64,000 nucleotides of DNA from UBA668 sp041394605 (GTDB taxonomy: Bacteria > Actinomycetota > Acidimicrobiia > Acidimicrobiales > Ilumatobacteraceae): positions 1 to 64,000 of the forward strand of contig JAWKHX010000020.1 in the NCBI GenBank assembly GCA_041394605.1, in the 5' to 3' direction. The position numbers and the translations under genes are program-made. The notes under the pieces are model-generated. The model was not told the origin of the DNA. It made no database searches and was given only the letters and a program-made list of their open reading frames with translations. This document shows positions 32,296-40,478 of the stretch, in pieces. Within the stretch, counting starts at the first letter, position 1. The number at the start of each line of letters is the position of its first letter.

Positions 32296-32967
32296 ATGCA
32301 TCGGGTGGGGAGGGCCGGCAAGTCCGTGGCGGGCGCGCTTGCGCTGCTGCTGGCGCTCACCGCATGCTCCTCCGACACCACCGTCACCGTGGTGCGCGAC
32401 GCCGACGACGTGCAGGTGATGTCCCCCGACGAGGTGCTCCAGCAGCGCCTTCCGGCGATCACCGCCACCACGGTCGCGACGGCCGGGGGCGGCGGTTCGG
32501 TGCCACCCGCCGCGGGCGACGCGCCCACCACCGCAGCGGCGGACACCATCCCGCTCAACCAGGACGACCGCCCGCCGGAGGTGCGCCTGTTCGCCGCATT
32601 CGGCGAGTTCCGCGGCTGCCTGGAGGACAAGGGCTACGCCATCGAGGGCAACCTGCTCGACCCCAACAACCCGGCCATGCAGGACAGCGCCTACCGCGAT
32701 GCGGTCATCACCTGCGCGGCCCGCTCGGACATCGTGGCCGTGCTGCAGGAGGTGCAGGCCACCCGCGCCAACCTCACGCCGGAGCAGGTGGAGCAGCGCA
32801 ACGAGGTGTTCGTGGCGCTGCGCGACTGCCTGCGCGACAGGGGGTGGACGGTGGAAGCCACCACCAGCGAGATCGGGTTGCTGGAGCCCACCGAGTTCCA
32901 CAACGCCGACGGCGACCTCGACGAGCGGGACATCAACCAGTGCCTGTCGGAGATGAACATCGGATGA
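32296..32967 (+). CDS. Putative lipoprotein of unknown function
   Basis: 223 residues. A signal peptide ends in the lipobox LTAC (Cys24), so the protein is probably lipidated on the outer face of the membrane. A Thr/Pro-rich linker is followed by a helical domain with three spaced cysteines (FRGCLED, VITCAAR, LRDCLRD) and a final NQCLSEMNIG. The ATG lies 6 nt after TACCAT (leaderless). It ends 19 nt before the adaptor of a MacAB-like exporter and is probably its operon partner. I recognise no named family. Confidence 0.8.
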   Translation: MHRVGRAGKSVAGALALLLALTACSSDTTVTVVRDADDVQVMSPDEVLQQRLPAITATTVATAGGGGSVPPAAGDAPTTAAADTIPLNQDDRPPEVRLFAAFGEFRGCLEDKGYAIEGNLLDPNNPAMQDSAYRDAVITCAARSDIVAVLQEVQATRANLTPEQVEQRNEVFVALRDCLRDRGWTVEATTSEIGLLEPTEFHNADGDLDERDINQCLSEMNIG

Positions 32968-32986
32968 GCGACCAGCGGGGAGACGG

Positions 32987-35143
32987 ATGAGGACCAGAAC
33001 GGCCCTGATCGGGGGAGTGGTGGCCGTCGGGCTCGTGGCCGGGGGGTTGCTCATCGGCCGGGCATCGTCCGACGACAGCACGCCCCGCGAGTTGCTGATC
33101 GTGCCGCGCCCGGTGGAGCGCCGCGACCTCGACGACGTGCTGACCATCAGCGGCGAGATCCGCCGCGACGAGATCCAGACCATCAACCTGCCGGTGGACG
33201 GCAAGGTCAGCAGCCTCACGGTGGAGGACGGCGACACGATCGAGGAGGGCGACTCGCTGTTCGCCCTGGACGGCCGGACCTCCGTGGCCGTGGTCGGCGA
33301 CTTCGCGTTCTACCGCCGCCTGGACGTGGGCAGCGAAGGGCCTGACGTGCGCCAGCTGGAGTCGATCCTCGTGGCTGCCGGCTACCCGATCTCGTCGGTG
33401 GACACGCTGTACACGGAGGAGACCCGCCAGGCTCTCACCGCCTGGCAGGCCGACCACGGCTACGGCGGCGCCACGCCCGAGCCGGTGGAGACCATCACGG
33501 TGGGGCTGTCGCCGAACCAGGCCGGCTACACGATCGGCAAGGCGAACACGGTGGCGTACTCCATCGTGCCCAGTGAGGCACTCGGCGGCGAGCGCCTGGC
33601 GCACGGCCCGGTGGCCCCGCAGGGCACGCCACAGAAGCCGATCATCACGCTCGGCGCCGATCTCACCGAGGTGGTGGAGGGCGGCCAGGTGGTGTTCACG
33701 TTCGTGGCCAGCCCGGCGCCGGCCAACAACATCACCGTGGATCTCACCATCGGCGGCGACGCCACCGGGGGCACCGATCCCGACGACGGGGCGGACTACC
33801 AGCAGATCACCAACAGCTTCCTGTTCCCCGCCGGGCAGACCAGCTACAGCGTCAGCGTGCCGGTGTTCCTCGACCAGGTGAAGGAGGGCGACGAGGAGAT
33901 CGTGGTCTCGCTCACCGACCAGTTCGGCAACGACCCGAACTATGTCGTCGGCCCGGCGAACCAGGCACGGGTGACGATCCTCGCCAACGGCGACGATCTC
34001 GTGCCGGTCATCACCGTCACCTCCAACTCCAGCGTGGTCCGCGAGGGCGGCGCCGTCACGTTCACGTTCCGTACCACGGTGGAGTCCAACCAGCCGCTGG
34101 ACCTGGTGATCGCACTCGGCGGCAGCGCGGCCAACGGCACCGACTATGTGGAGGTGCAGCAGGACGACGTCACCATCGCGGCCGGGCAGACCCCCGCGAC
34201 ACTGCAGGTGCAGACGCGCGACGACGACCGGGTGGAAGGTGACGAGCGCATCGTGGTGTCCGTGGTGCCCAATCCGGACGACGCGCCGGGCAGCCCGTCG
34301 TACGTGGTGGGCAATCCGGCCAGCGCGGCGGTCACCATCCAGAGCGACGACCTGCCGGAGTTGACCCTGCGAGGCGGTGGCGACATCCGCGAGGGCGGGG
34401 CGGCATCGTTCACGATCGTCGCCGACGCGCCCGTGGCGGAGGACACCTCGGTCAACTACCAGGTGGGTGGCACGGCCCAGCCGGGCAGCGACTACGACAC
34501 GCTGGCCGGCACGGTGATCCTGCCCGCCGGGCACAGCCAGGTCACCGTGGTGATCAGCACGATCGACGACGACGTGATCTTCCTGCCCAGCGACATGGTG
34601 GTGGCCGACTGGCCGGCGCGCATCGGCACGGTGGACGTGGACGAGGGCGAGTTCGTGCTGCAGGGCGCCCCGGTGCTGACGCTCACCGAACCCGTCTTCA
34701 CGATCACCCTGTCCGTCAGTGCGTCCGACCGGGCCAAGTTGAAGGTCGGCCAGAAGGCGGAGGTCCACCTGGACTCCGCGGACTCGGACTTCGCGGGCAT
34801 CATCGCCACCCTCGACGAAACGGCCACGGTGGACCAGAGCGGCGCCGAGACCTATGAAGGCACGGTGCAGGTGGAAGGCGACCTGGTGGCGGTGGACGGT
34901 GCCAGGGTCACGATCGACGTGACGCTCGCTGAGCGGCTGGGCGTGCTGGCCGTGCCGGTGGCCGCTGTGCTGCGGTCCGCCGGTGGCGACCAGGTGCGGG
35001 TCATCAACGACGAGGGCACCATCAGCCGGGTGGACGTCACCATCGGCCTGATCGACGGCGAGTGGGTGGAGATCGTGGACGGCCTGCGCGGCGACGAGTT
35101 GGTGGTGGTGGACGTGGACCCGGAAGCCGACCCCGGTGGATGA
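32987..35143 (+). CDS. HlyD/MacA-like adaptor with peptidoglycan-binding-like domain and three Calx-beta-like repeats
   Basis: 718 residues. One N-terminal membrane helix (7-26) is followed by a lipoyl/barrel-sandwich half (about 50-100). A PG-binding-like domain lies at about 111-160 (GSEGPDVRQLESILVAAGYP). Three Calx-beta-like units lie at about 217-333, 340-455 and 457-530, each with VxEGG and DDD/GDE acidic calcium-site residues. The second half of the adaptor follows (about 538-718, IGTVDVDEGEFVLQGAPVLTLTEP). The repeats thus interrupt the adaptor. It precedes an ABC ATPase and FtsX-like permease, so it probably couples them to wall-spanning export. GGGGAGACGG precedes the ATG. Confidence 0.85.
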   Translation: MRTRTALIGGVVAVGLVAGGLLIGRASSDDSTPRELLIVPRPVERRDLDDVLTISGEIRRDEIQTINLPVDGKVSSLTVEDGDTIEEGDSLFALDGRTSVAVVGDFAFYRRLDVGSEGPDVRQLESILVAAGYPISSVDTLYTEETRQALTAWQADHGYGGATPEPVETITVGLSPNQAGYTIGKANTVAYSIVPSEALGGERLAHGPVAPQGTPQKPIITLGADLTEVVEGGQVVFTFVASPAPANNITVDLTIGGDATGGTDPDDGADYQQITNSFLFPAGQTSYSVSVPVFLDQVKEGDEEIVVSLTDQFGNDPNYVVGPANQARVTILANGDDLVPVITVTSNSSVVREGGAVTFTFRTTVESNQPLDLVIALGGSAANGTDYVEVQQDDVTIAAGQTPATLQVQTRDDDRVEGDERIVVSVVPNPDDAPGSPSYVVGNPASAAVTIQSDDLPELTLRGGGDIREGGAASFTIVADAPVAEDTSVNYQVGGTAQPGSDYDTLAGTVILPAGHSQVTVVISTIDDDVIFLPSDMVVADWPARIGTVDVDEGEFVLQGAPVLTLTEPVFTITLSVSASDRAKLKVGQKAEVHLDSADSDFAGIIATLDETATVDQSGAETYEGTVQVEGDLVAVDGARVTIDVTLAERLGVLAVPVAAVLRSAGGDQVRVINDEGTISRVDVTIGLIDGEWVEIVDGLRGDELVVVDVDPEADPGG

Positions 35144-35843
35144 CGCAGGCGTGCAGCCGGTCCTCGAACTTGAGCACGTGTCGCGGGTCTACGGCGAGGG
35201 CGACGCCGCCGTCACCGCGCTGCACGACGTGTCGCTGCGCGTCATGCCCGGCGACTTCCTCTCGATCATGGGCCCGTCCGGGTCCGGCAAGTCCACGATG
35301 CTCGGCCTGCTCGGTTGCCTCGACCTGCCCTCCACCGGAACCATCCGCGTCGGCGGCCACGAGGTGACGGCGATGGACGACGCCGAGCGCAGCCGGGTGC
35401 GCGGGCGGGAGATCGGGTTCGTGTTCCAGCAGTTCCACCTCATCCCCCACCTCGACGCGATGGGGAACGTGGAGACGGCGCTGCTGTACCGCGGCCTGCG
35501 CCCGCGGGAACGCCGGGACCGGGCGATGAACGCGCTGGACCGTGTGGGCCTGGCGCACCGTCACGACCACCGCCCCGTGCAACTCAGCGGCGGCGAGCAG
35601 CAGCGGGTGGCACTGGCCCGCGCCCTGGTCACCGAGCCGCGCATCCTGCTGGGCGACGAGCCCACGGGCGCGCTGGACTCCAAGAACGCCGAGAACGTCA
35701 TGGAGATCTTCGCCTCGCTGCAGTCACCCGAGCGGGCCGTGGTGCTGGTCACCCACGATCCGGGCGTCGGCGCGGCGGCGGAGCGCCGGGTCCGCATGCG
35801 CGACGGTGAGATCGTCGCCGACGAGCGGGCGGTCCGCGCATGA
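35136..35843 (+). CDS. ABC transporter ATP-binding protein (MacB/LolD type)
   Basis: 235 residues. Walker A GPSGSGKST, Q-loop FVFQQFHLIPHL, signature LSGGEQQRVALARAL, Walker B ILLGDEPTGALD and H-loop THD are all intact. The FQQFHLIPHLDAMGNVE pattern is that of MacB/LolD/FtsE-like ATPases that work with FtsX-type permeases in mechanotransmission rather than classical transport. The GTG start overlaps the adaptor gene by 8 bp, and its stop overlaps the permease start (ATGA). Confidence 0.95.
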   Translation: MDDAGVQPVLELEHVSRVYGEGDAAVTALHDVSLRVMPGDFLSIMGPSGSGKSTMLGLLGCLDLPSTGTIRVGGHEVTAMDDAERSRVRGREIGFVFQQFHLIPHLDAMGNVETALLYRGLRPRERRDRAMNALDRVGLAHRHDHRPVQLSGGEQQRVALARALVTEPRILLGDEPTGALDSKNAENVMEIFASLQSPERAVVLVTHDPGVGAAAERRVRMRDGEIVADERAVRA

Positions 35844-37027
35844 GGCGGCTTCGTGAGTTGGTGGCGGTGGCGCTGGTGGGCCTGTTCGCCCGCAAGGTGC
35901 GCACCGCCCTGCTGCTGCTGGGGCCGACCATCGGGGTGGCCGCCATCATCGCCGCCGTCGGCCTGACGGACAGCGCCAAGGGCGACCTGAAGCGCAAGGT
36001 GGCCGAACTGGGCACCAACCTCATCGAGGCTTCGGCCGCAAGTGCGTTCGGGTCGCAGAACCCGGTGCTGCCGAGCGATGCGGTGGAGCGGGCGCGGACC
36101 GTCGTCACCGTGGAAGGCGTGTCCGCAGTGCGCGAGCTGAGCGACATCATCGTGACCCCGTACGAGGAGGCCACCGAGAAGTTCGAGGTGGTGCCGGTGC
36201 CGGTGCTGGCCGCCGACGCCGCGCTGCCCGCCGTGCTGCAGGTGCCGATGGTCAGCGGCCGGTGGCTGGACCCGTTCGACGAAGGGCCCGGCGTGCGGAG
36301 CGCGGTCATCGGCATCGGGCTGGCGCGCGAGTTCGACTACCTGCCGGGCGAGGTGCGCTCGATCGTGCTCGATGACCGCGAGTACGCGGTGATCGGCGTG
36401 CTGAGCCAGGTGGAGTTGGAGCCGGCGTTCGACAACGCCGTGTTCATCTCCTTCCAGGCGGCGGACGACGACTTCGTGGACGACGACATCCAGCCGAACA
36501 AGCTGTACGTGCGTGCCAAGGACGGCACGGAGAGCGAGACGGCGGAGGCGCTGAAGGTGGCGGTGGGCCTGGGCGGCCCGACCGAGGTGAACACCGAGCT
36601 GAAGTCGGAGGCGCTGGAACTGGCCTCGCAGAGCGACCGCCAACTCCAGCTCATCGTGGTGGCGATGGGCCTGCTGGCGATCGTGGTCGGCGGGATCGGT
36701 ATCGCCAACGTCATGTCCATCTCGGTCATCCAACGATCCAGCGAGATCGGCATCCGCCGAGCGCTCGGGCACACCCGCGGCACCATCGCGCTCCAGTTCC
36801 TCTTCGAGGCGATCGTGGTCGGCGTGCTCGGAGGGATGCTGGGGGTGCTCACCGGCGTGGCCGCCATCGGGGTGGGTGTGTCGATGGCCGGCTGGGTGTT
36901 CACCCTGCAGCCCGTGCTGGTGCCCGGCGGCATCGCCCTGGCCGTGGTGATCTCCGTGCTGGCCGGCCTGTACCCGGCGGTGCGCGCCGCCCGCCTGGAG
37001 CCGCTGGAGACGCTGCGCCTCGGCTGA
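35840..37027 (+). CDS. ABC transporter permease (MacB/FtsX type)
   Basis: 395 residues. An N-terminal membrane helix (TALLLLGPTIGVAAIIAAVGL) is followed by a large extracytoplasmic domain of about 230 residues. Three C-terminal helices carry the FtsX signature near IGIRRALGHTRGTIALQFLFEA. This is MacB topology. Together with the ATPase and the adaptor it should form a tripartite-like machine. Actinobacteria lack an outer-membrane TolC, so the long adaptor may reach into the cell wall instead. The substrate is unknown. Confidence 0.93.
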   Translation: MRRLRELVAVALVGLFARKVRTALLLLGPTIGVAAIIAAVGLTDSAKGDLKRKVAELGTNLIEASAASAFGSQNPVLPSDAVERARTVVTVEGVSAVRELSDIIVTPYEEATEKFEVVPVPVLAADAALPAVLQVPMVSGRWLDPFDEGPGVRSAVIGIGLAREFDYLPGEVRSIVLDDREYAVIGVLSQVELEPAFDNAVFISFQAADDDFVDDDIQPNKLYVRAKDGTESETAEALKVAVGLGGPTEVNTELKSEALELASQSDRQLQLIVVAMGLLAIVVGGIGIANVMSISVIQRSSEIGIRRALGHTRGTIALQFLFEAIVVGVLGGMLGVLTGVAAIGVGVSMAGWVFTLQPVLVPGGIALAVVISVLAGLYPAVRAARLEPLETLRLG

Positions 37028-37106
37028 GCGGCCCGGACGGACCGGGGGCAAGTTCTCGACAACGCTTGGACGTGCTCTCACCTTCTTCCAAACGTCGCGG
37101 CGCACC

Positions 37107-37586
37107 GTGTGGGTCATGTTCAGCGACGCACGGTTCCGGGCCATGGGCTCCGACGTGCACCTGGTGGTGCACGGCGGCCCGGCGCTGGTGGATCTGGCCG
37201 TCACCCGCCTGGCAGCCCTGGAGGCGGCATGGAGCCGCTTCCGGCCGGACAGCGAGATCAGCCGCCTCAACGCCGGTGCCGGCCGCTGGCTGGAGGTGTC
37301 GGCCCCGACGGCACTGCTGCTGCACCGGGCCATCGAGGGCTGGCGGCTGACCGGCGGGGCCTACGACCCGCTGCTGCTGCACGCCCTGCAGGCGGCGGGC
37401 TACGACCGCTCGTTCGAACTGCTGGACCCTGCGCTTCATGCAGTTCCGCCGGCACGCTGGTGGAACCGGCCGCTGCCACCGGAGATCGAGGTGGACGGCA
37501 GCGCGGCCCGCATCCCCGCCGGCGCCGGGTTCGACCCGGGCGGGATCGGCAAGGGCCTGGCCGCCGACCTGGTGACCGCCGACTGA
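37107..37586 (+). pseudogene. apbE: ApbE FAD:protein FMN transferase, N-terminal part of a frameshifted gene
   Basis: The reading starts with RFRAMGSDVHLVVHGGP and continues through SRFRPDSEISRLNAG, GAYDPLLLHALQAAGYD and FDPGGIGKGLAADLVTAD, all typical of ApbE, then hits TGA at 37584-37586. The rest of the enzyme continues in another frame from the overlapping ATG (TGATG). Restoring one C in GACTGATGG would give DLMAAG, the expected family sequence, so a single-base loss is the simplest reading. The start could be GTG 37107 or ATG 37116. The intact enzyme attaches FMN to threonine in secreted flavoproteins. Confidence 0.8.
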
Positions 37587-38074
37587 TGGCCGCCGGCGCG
37601 GTGGGCGTGTGCCTGTCCGTCGGCGGTGACGTGCGGGTGCGCGGCACGGCACCGGGCGGCACCCCCTGGACGGTCGCCGTCGAGCACCCGCTGGCGGCGG
37701 CGCCGGTGACCCTCGTGGGTCTGTGGGACGGCGCGGTCGCCACGTCCAGCGTGCTCCGCCGGGTATGGCAGGCGGGCGGCCGGCCGCGCCACCACATCAT
37801 CGACCCCGACACGGGCGTGCCCTCACACACCACCGCCGACCTGGCCAGCGTGATCGCCGGTGACGGGTGGCTGGCCGAGGTGCTGACCAAGCCCGTCCTG
37901 CTGCGCCCGGCCGACCGCCGCTTCGACAACGTGCCGGACGGTTGCGCGGCGCTCGCCGTGGCCGCCGACGGAACCGTGGCCGTCACGCCATCGATCGGCG
38001 ACTTCACCGGGGGCGCCCTCGTCCCCACCGTTCTGCGCTCCGTGGAGCGCACGCATCCAGGAGGTGCACGATGA
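37586..38074 (+). pseudogene. apbE: ApbE, C-terminal part in the -1 frame
   Basis: From ATG 37586 the -1 frame reads MAAGAVGVCLSVGGDVRVRG, then ATSSVLRRVWQ, HHIIDPDTGVPSHTTADLASV and AGDGWLAEVLTKPVLL, the complete C-terminal half of ApbE including the ATSG-like and HIIDP motifs. The one-base overlap with the preceding stop could allow coupled translation and assembly from two chains. No other inactivating change is seen. Its stop overlaps the next start (ATGA). Confidence 0.8.
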
Positions 38075-38409
38075 ACGAACCGTTCGATTCCTCCCGTTGG
38101 GATCCGCCGTACGGTCGGGTGCCGGTGTCAACGGCGCCACCGGCAATCGACCGGCGCCCGCGGCGACGCCCGTGGCGGACTGCCGCTGCGGGCGCCGTCG
38201 CCGCGGTCTCCGGTGCGGCCGTCGCCGTCACCCTGGTGGCGCTGGTCGCCCCCACCTTCGCCGACGACGGGCACGACGACGACGGCGTCAGCATCGAGTG
38301 GCACCACGGGCCGGAGCATGACGAGGCGGAGCACAGCGTGACCCGCTCGGCGGCGCCGACCCCGGCCCAGCCGTCGGCCCAGCCGACGACCGGGAGCCAC
38401 AGCAGTTGA
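38071..38409 (+). CDS. Small single-pass membrane protein of unknown function
   Basis: 112 residues. A proline-rich N-terminus and a basic stretch (RRPRRRPWR) precede one membrane helix (about 37-62). A His/Asp/Glu-rich segment (HDDDGVSIEWHHGPEHDEAEH) that could bind metal and a Pro/Thr tail follow. AGGAGGTG precedes the ATG, which overlaps the apbE stop. It could be a local partner of ApbE, but I see no FMN-binding domain. Function unknown. Confidence 0.75.
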   Translation: MNEPFDSSRWDPPYGRVPVSTAPPAIDRRPRRRPWRTAAAGAVAAVSGAAVAVTLVALVAPTFADDGHDDDGVSIEWHHGPEHDEAEHSVTRSAAPTPAQPSAQPTTGSHSS

Positions 38410-38975
38410 GCCGTCAACCCCTCGCGCTCACCCGTGCCGTGTCCGGCAGCCGCCGGCTGTCCGCACTGGCCGCCGCCTCCCCGCTGGCTGCGGTACTGCT
38501 GGCCGCCGCTGCCGGGTCCGGCACGGGTGGGCCGGCCACCGCCGCCGCTGCCGGCGACGCCGCGATCGGCGCCGTCGAAGCGGCCAACCCCACGGTCACC
38601 CAGGCCGAGCCCGTCACACCCGTGGCGGGCACGGTCACGGCCGCCTCCGTGGCCACGACTGGGGCGCCGGCGCCCACATATGCCGTGTGCTCGAACTGGT
38701 ACACGGTGGCGGCGGGCGATTCGTGGTATGCCATCGCCTCGGCTGCATCGGTGACTGCCGACGACCTGCTGGCGCTCAACGGGGGCGACGGCGCCGCGCC
38801 GCTGTACCCGGGCGACGAGATCTGCCTTCCCGACGGTGCCGTCGTGACCACCACGACGCCGACCACCGTGGCAGCCACCGCCGCGACGGCGCCTGCCACC
38901 ACGGCCGCGCCGGCCACCACCGCCGCGCCCGCCGCGCCGACGACGACGCCGCACACCGTCAGCGCCAGCAGTTGA
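38406..38975 (+). CDS. LysM-domain secreted or envelope protein
   Basis: 189 residues from a TTG start that overlaps the previous stop (TTGA). An N-terminal hydrophobic segment (LAAASPLAAVLLAAAAG) may be a signal or anchor. One LysM domain, about residues 97-140, reads WYTVAAGDSWYAIASAASVTADDLLALNG and ends YPGDEICLP; it would bind peptidoglycan GlcNAc. A Thr/Ala/Pro-rich tail follows. It is the last gene of the apbE operon, suggesting an envelope role for the set. The start codon is uncertain. Confidence 0.78.
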   Translation: MSRQPLALTRAVSGSRRLSALAAASPLAAVLLAAAAGSGTGGPATAAAAGDAAIGAVEAANPTVTQAEPVTPVAGTVTAASVATTGAPAPTYAVCSNWYTVAAGDSWYAIASAASVTADDLLALNGGDGAAPLYPGDEICLPDGAVVTTTTPTTVAATAATAPATTAAPATTAAPAAPTTTPHTVSASS

Positions 38976-38978
38976 ACG

Positions 38979-40232
38979 TCAGGTGGCGTCCGCCACCATC
39001 ATCGACCACCATTGCCGGATGTCGTGGGCGTGGTGGCCGGGAAGCACCACGAGGTGGTTGCCGAGCGGCCGGCGGAGCAGTTCGCCGGCCCGTTCCGGCG
39101 GCACCACGACGTCCAGTTGGGTGCGGCACCGTCCGTGGCGCGGGTCGGTCATCAGCGCCTGCCCGTCGGCGACCCACAGGTGTTCCAGGCCCCTGCCGCC
39201 CAAGCGCACCACGGTGACCGGGCCGGCGGCGAAGTGGCCGTTGATGCCCACGCCGATCCCGCTCTCGAAGTGGGTGTCCAGTTCGAAGCTCTCCACCAGC
39301 GACAGCGGCACGGTGCAGTGGGCCAGCTCGATGGTGCCGGTGTCCTCGTCGATGGCTGCCGGGTTGGCCATCCAGCCGATGCGCCCGATGAGGTGGCGCA
39401 GCCAGAGCAGGGCCACGGTGGCGGCCACATCGCCTTCGCACCCGGCCACGATGCCGTGGTCGTTCAGCGAGGACAGGGCCAGGCACCCCGATGTGTGGGC
39501 GTCGGTGACGAGGTCGAAGCAGCGCACCGTGACGGCGTCGTAGCCGCTGCCGGCCACCACCTCGCGCAGCACGGGCTCGAAGCGCCCCGCGGTCTCCACG
39601 TCGGCCGGGTGGGGTTCGCCCTCGTGGCGGCGGGCGCGTAGCCGCACCGGTTCGGCGATCGGTGCCTCGATGTTGTCGACGAAGCGGTCCATCACCGCTG
39701 CCAACTCGTGGTGGACCAGGGAGATGCCCCAGCGGGCCTGCACGGCGGTGGCGTCGGGCACGGAGGCCACCAGCCACTCGCTCGGCGTGCCGATGACACC
39801 CAGGCGGGCGCGGTGCAGGCGGTGCCACACGGCCATGTCGTGGATGGCGGCGCGCAGCGCGGGGCCGTTCGGCGGGTCGGTGGGCAGGGGCACGTGGAGC
39901 ATGACGATCCGCCCTCTGGCGCCGTCCATCTGCAGCCGGGCCAGCACCTCCAGCGCCGCGGGCAACGAGTTCTGCCCGGGGTGGGTGAGCAGCAGCAGCG
40001 GCTCGCCGGGCACCAGTTGCTGGCGTGCCTGCCACGCCTGCAGCACCTGGCGCTCGCTGCCGCCGGTGAGGACGAACACGGCCAAGGGCAGCGTGGGGTC
40101 GGCAGCCTCGACGGTGTCGGCCAGTTGGACGCCGGCGGCGGCGAGTTGGGGCCGGAACGCCCCGACGACTGCATCGACAGCCGCCGCGTCGTGCAGAGCG
40201 GATGCGGCGGTGAGCACGGTGCACGTCGTCAT
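38979..40232 (-). CDS. L-fucose/L-arabinose isomerase-like family protein
   Basis: 417 residues. The overall pattern, in particular GYDAVTVRCFDLVTD, GCLALSSLNDHGIVAGCEGDVAATVALLWL and the late LAHCTVPL, matches the fucose isomerase-like family (COG2407), in which an internal Glu/Asp/His set binds Mn2+. Many members are not sugar isomerases in the strict sense. The ATG follows TGCGAT by 6 nt. It converges on the LysM gene. No sugar kinase or aldolase is adjacent, so the substrate cannot be inferred. Confidence 0.82.
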   Translation of the reverse strand: MTTCTVLTAASALHDAAAVDAVVGAFRPQLAAAGVQLADTVEAADPTLPLAVFVLTGGSERQVLQAWQARQQLVPGEPLLLLTHPGQNSLPAALEVLARLQMDGARGRIVMLHVPLPTDPPNGPALRAAIHDMAVWHRLHRARLGVIGTPSEWLVASVPDATAVQARWGISLVHHELAAVMDRFVDNIEAPIAEPVRLRARRHEGEPHPADVETAGRFEPVLREVVAGSGYDAVTVRCFDLVTDAHTSGCLALSSLNDHGIVAGCEGDVAATVALLWLRHLIGRIGWMANPAAIDEDTGTIELAHCTVPLSLVESFELDTHFESGIGVGINGHFAAGPVTVVRLGGRGLEHLWVADGQALMTDPRHGRCRTQLDVVVPPERAGELLRRPLGNHLVVLPGHHAHDIRQWWSMMVADAT

Positions 40233-40346
40233 ACCGGCATCGCACCATCCAACACCGAGGTGGGACTAGGGCACGTGGTCCCCCTGGCACGGGACCGAGT
40301 ACCACCGGCGGGTTCGCTGCCCGTACCTGTGCCGAGAAACCGAACG

Positions 40347-40383
40347 GGCCGACCCTGTGTGTGTTCGTGAGCCAGGGTCGGCC
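40347..40383. terminator. 11-bp hairpin in the gap between two minus-strand genes
   Basis: GGCCGACCCTG (40347-40357) and CAGGGTCGGCC (40373-40383) are perfect inverted arms with a 15-nt loop, 96 nt downstream of the transglutaminase stop. They may end that transcript. Elsewhere 40233-40478 shows no convincing gene. Confidence 0.5.
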
Positions 40384-40478
40384 AGGTGGCGACGGACCGG
40401 TCAGAGTTGCGCCACGACGTTCAGTTGAAGATGAAGTCGCCGGAGCCGCCCGCCGAGTTCCCGGAGTTCGAAAGAATT

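Noticed and set aside
31102..33237. A 711-codon frame extending the radical SAM gene to 33237
   Set aside because: It would run antisense through a lipoprotein with a clean signal peptide and the adaptor N-terminus; the conserved radical SAM N-terminus begins near 32229.
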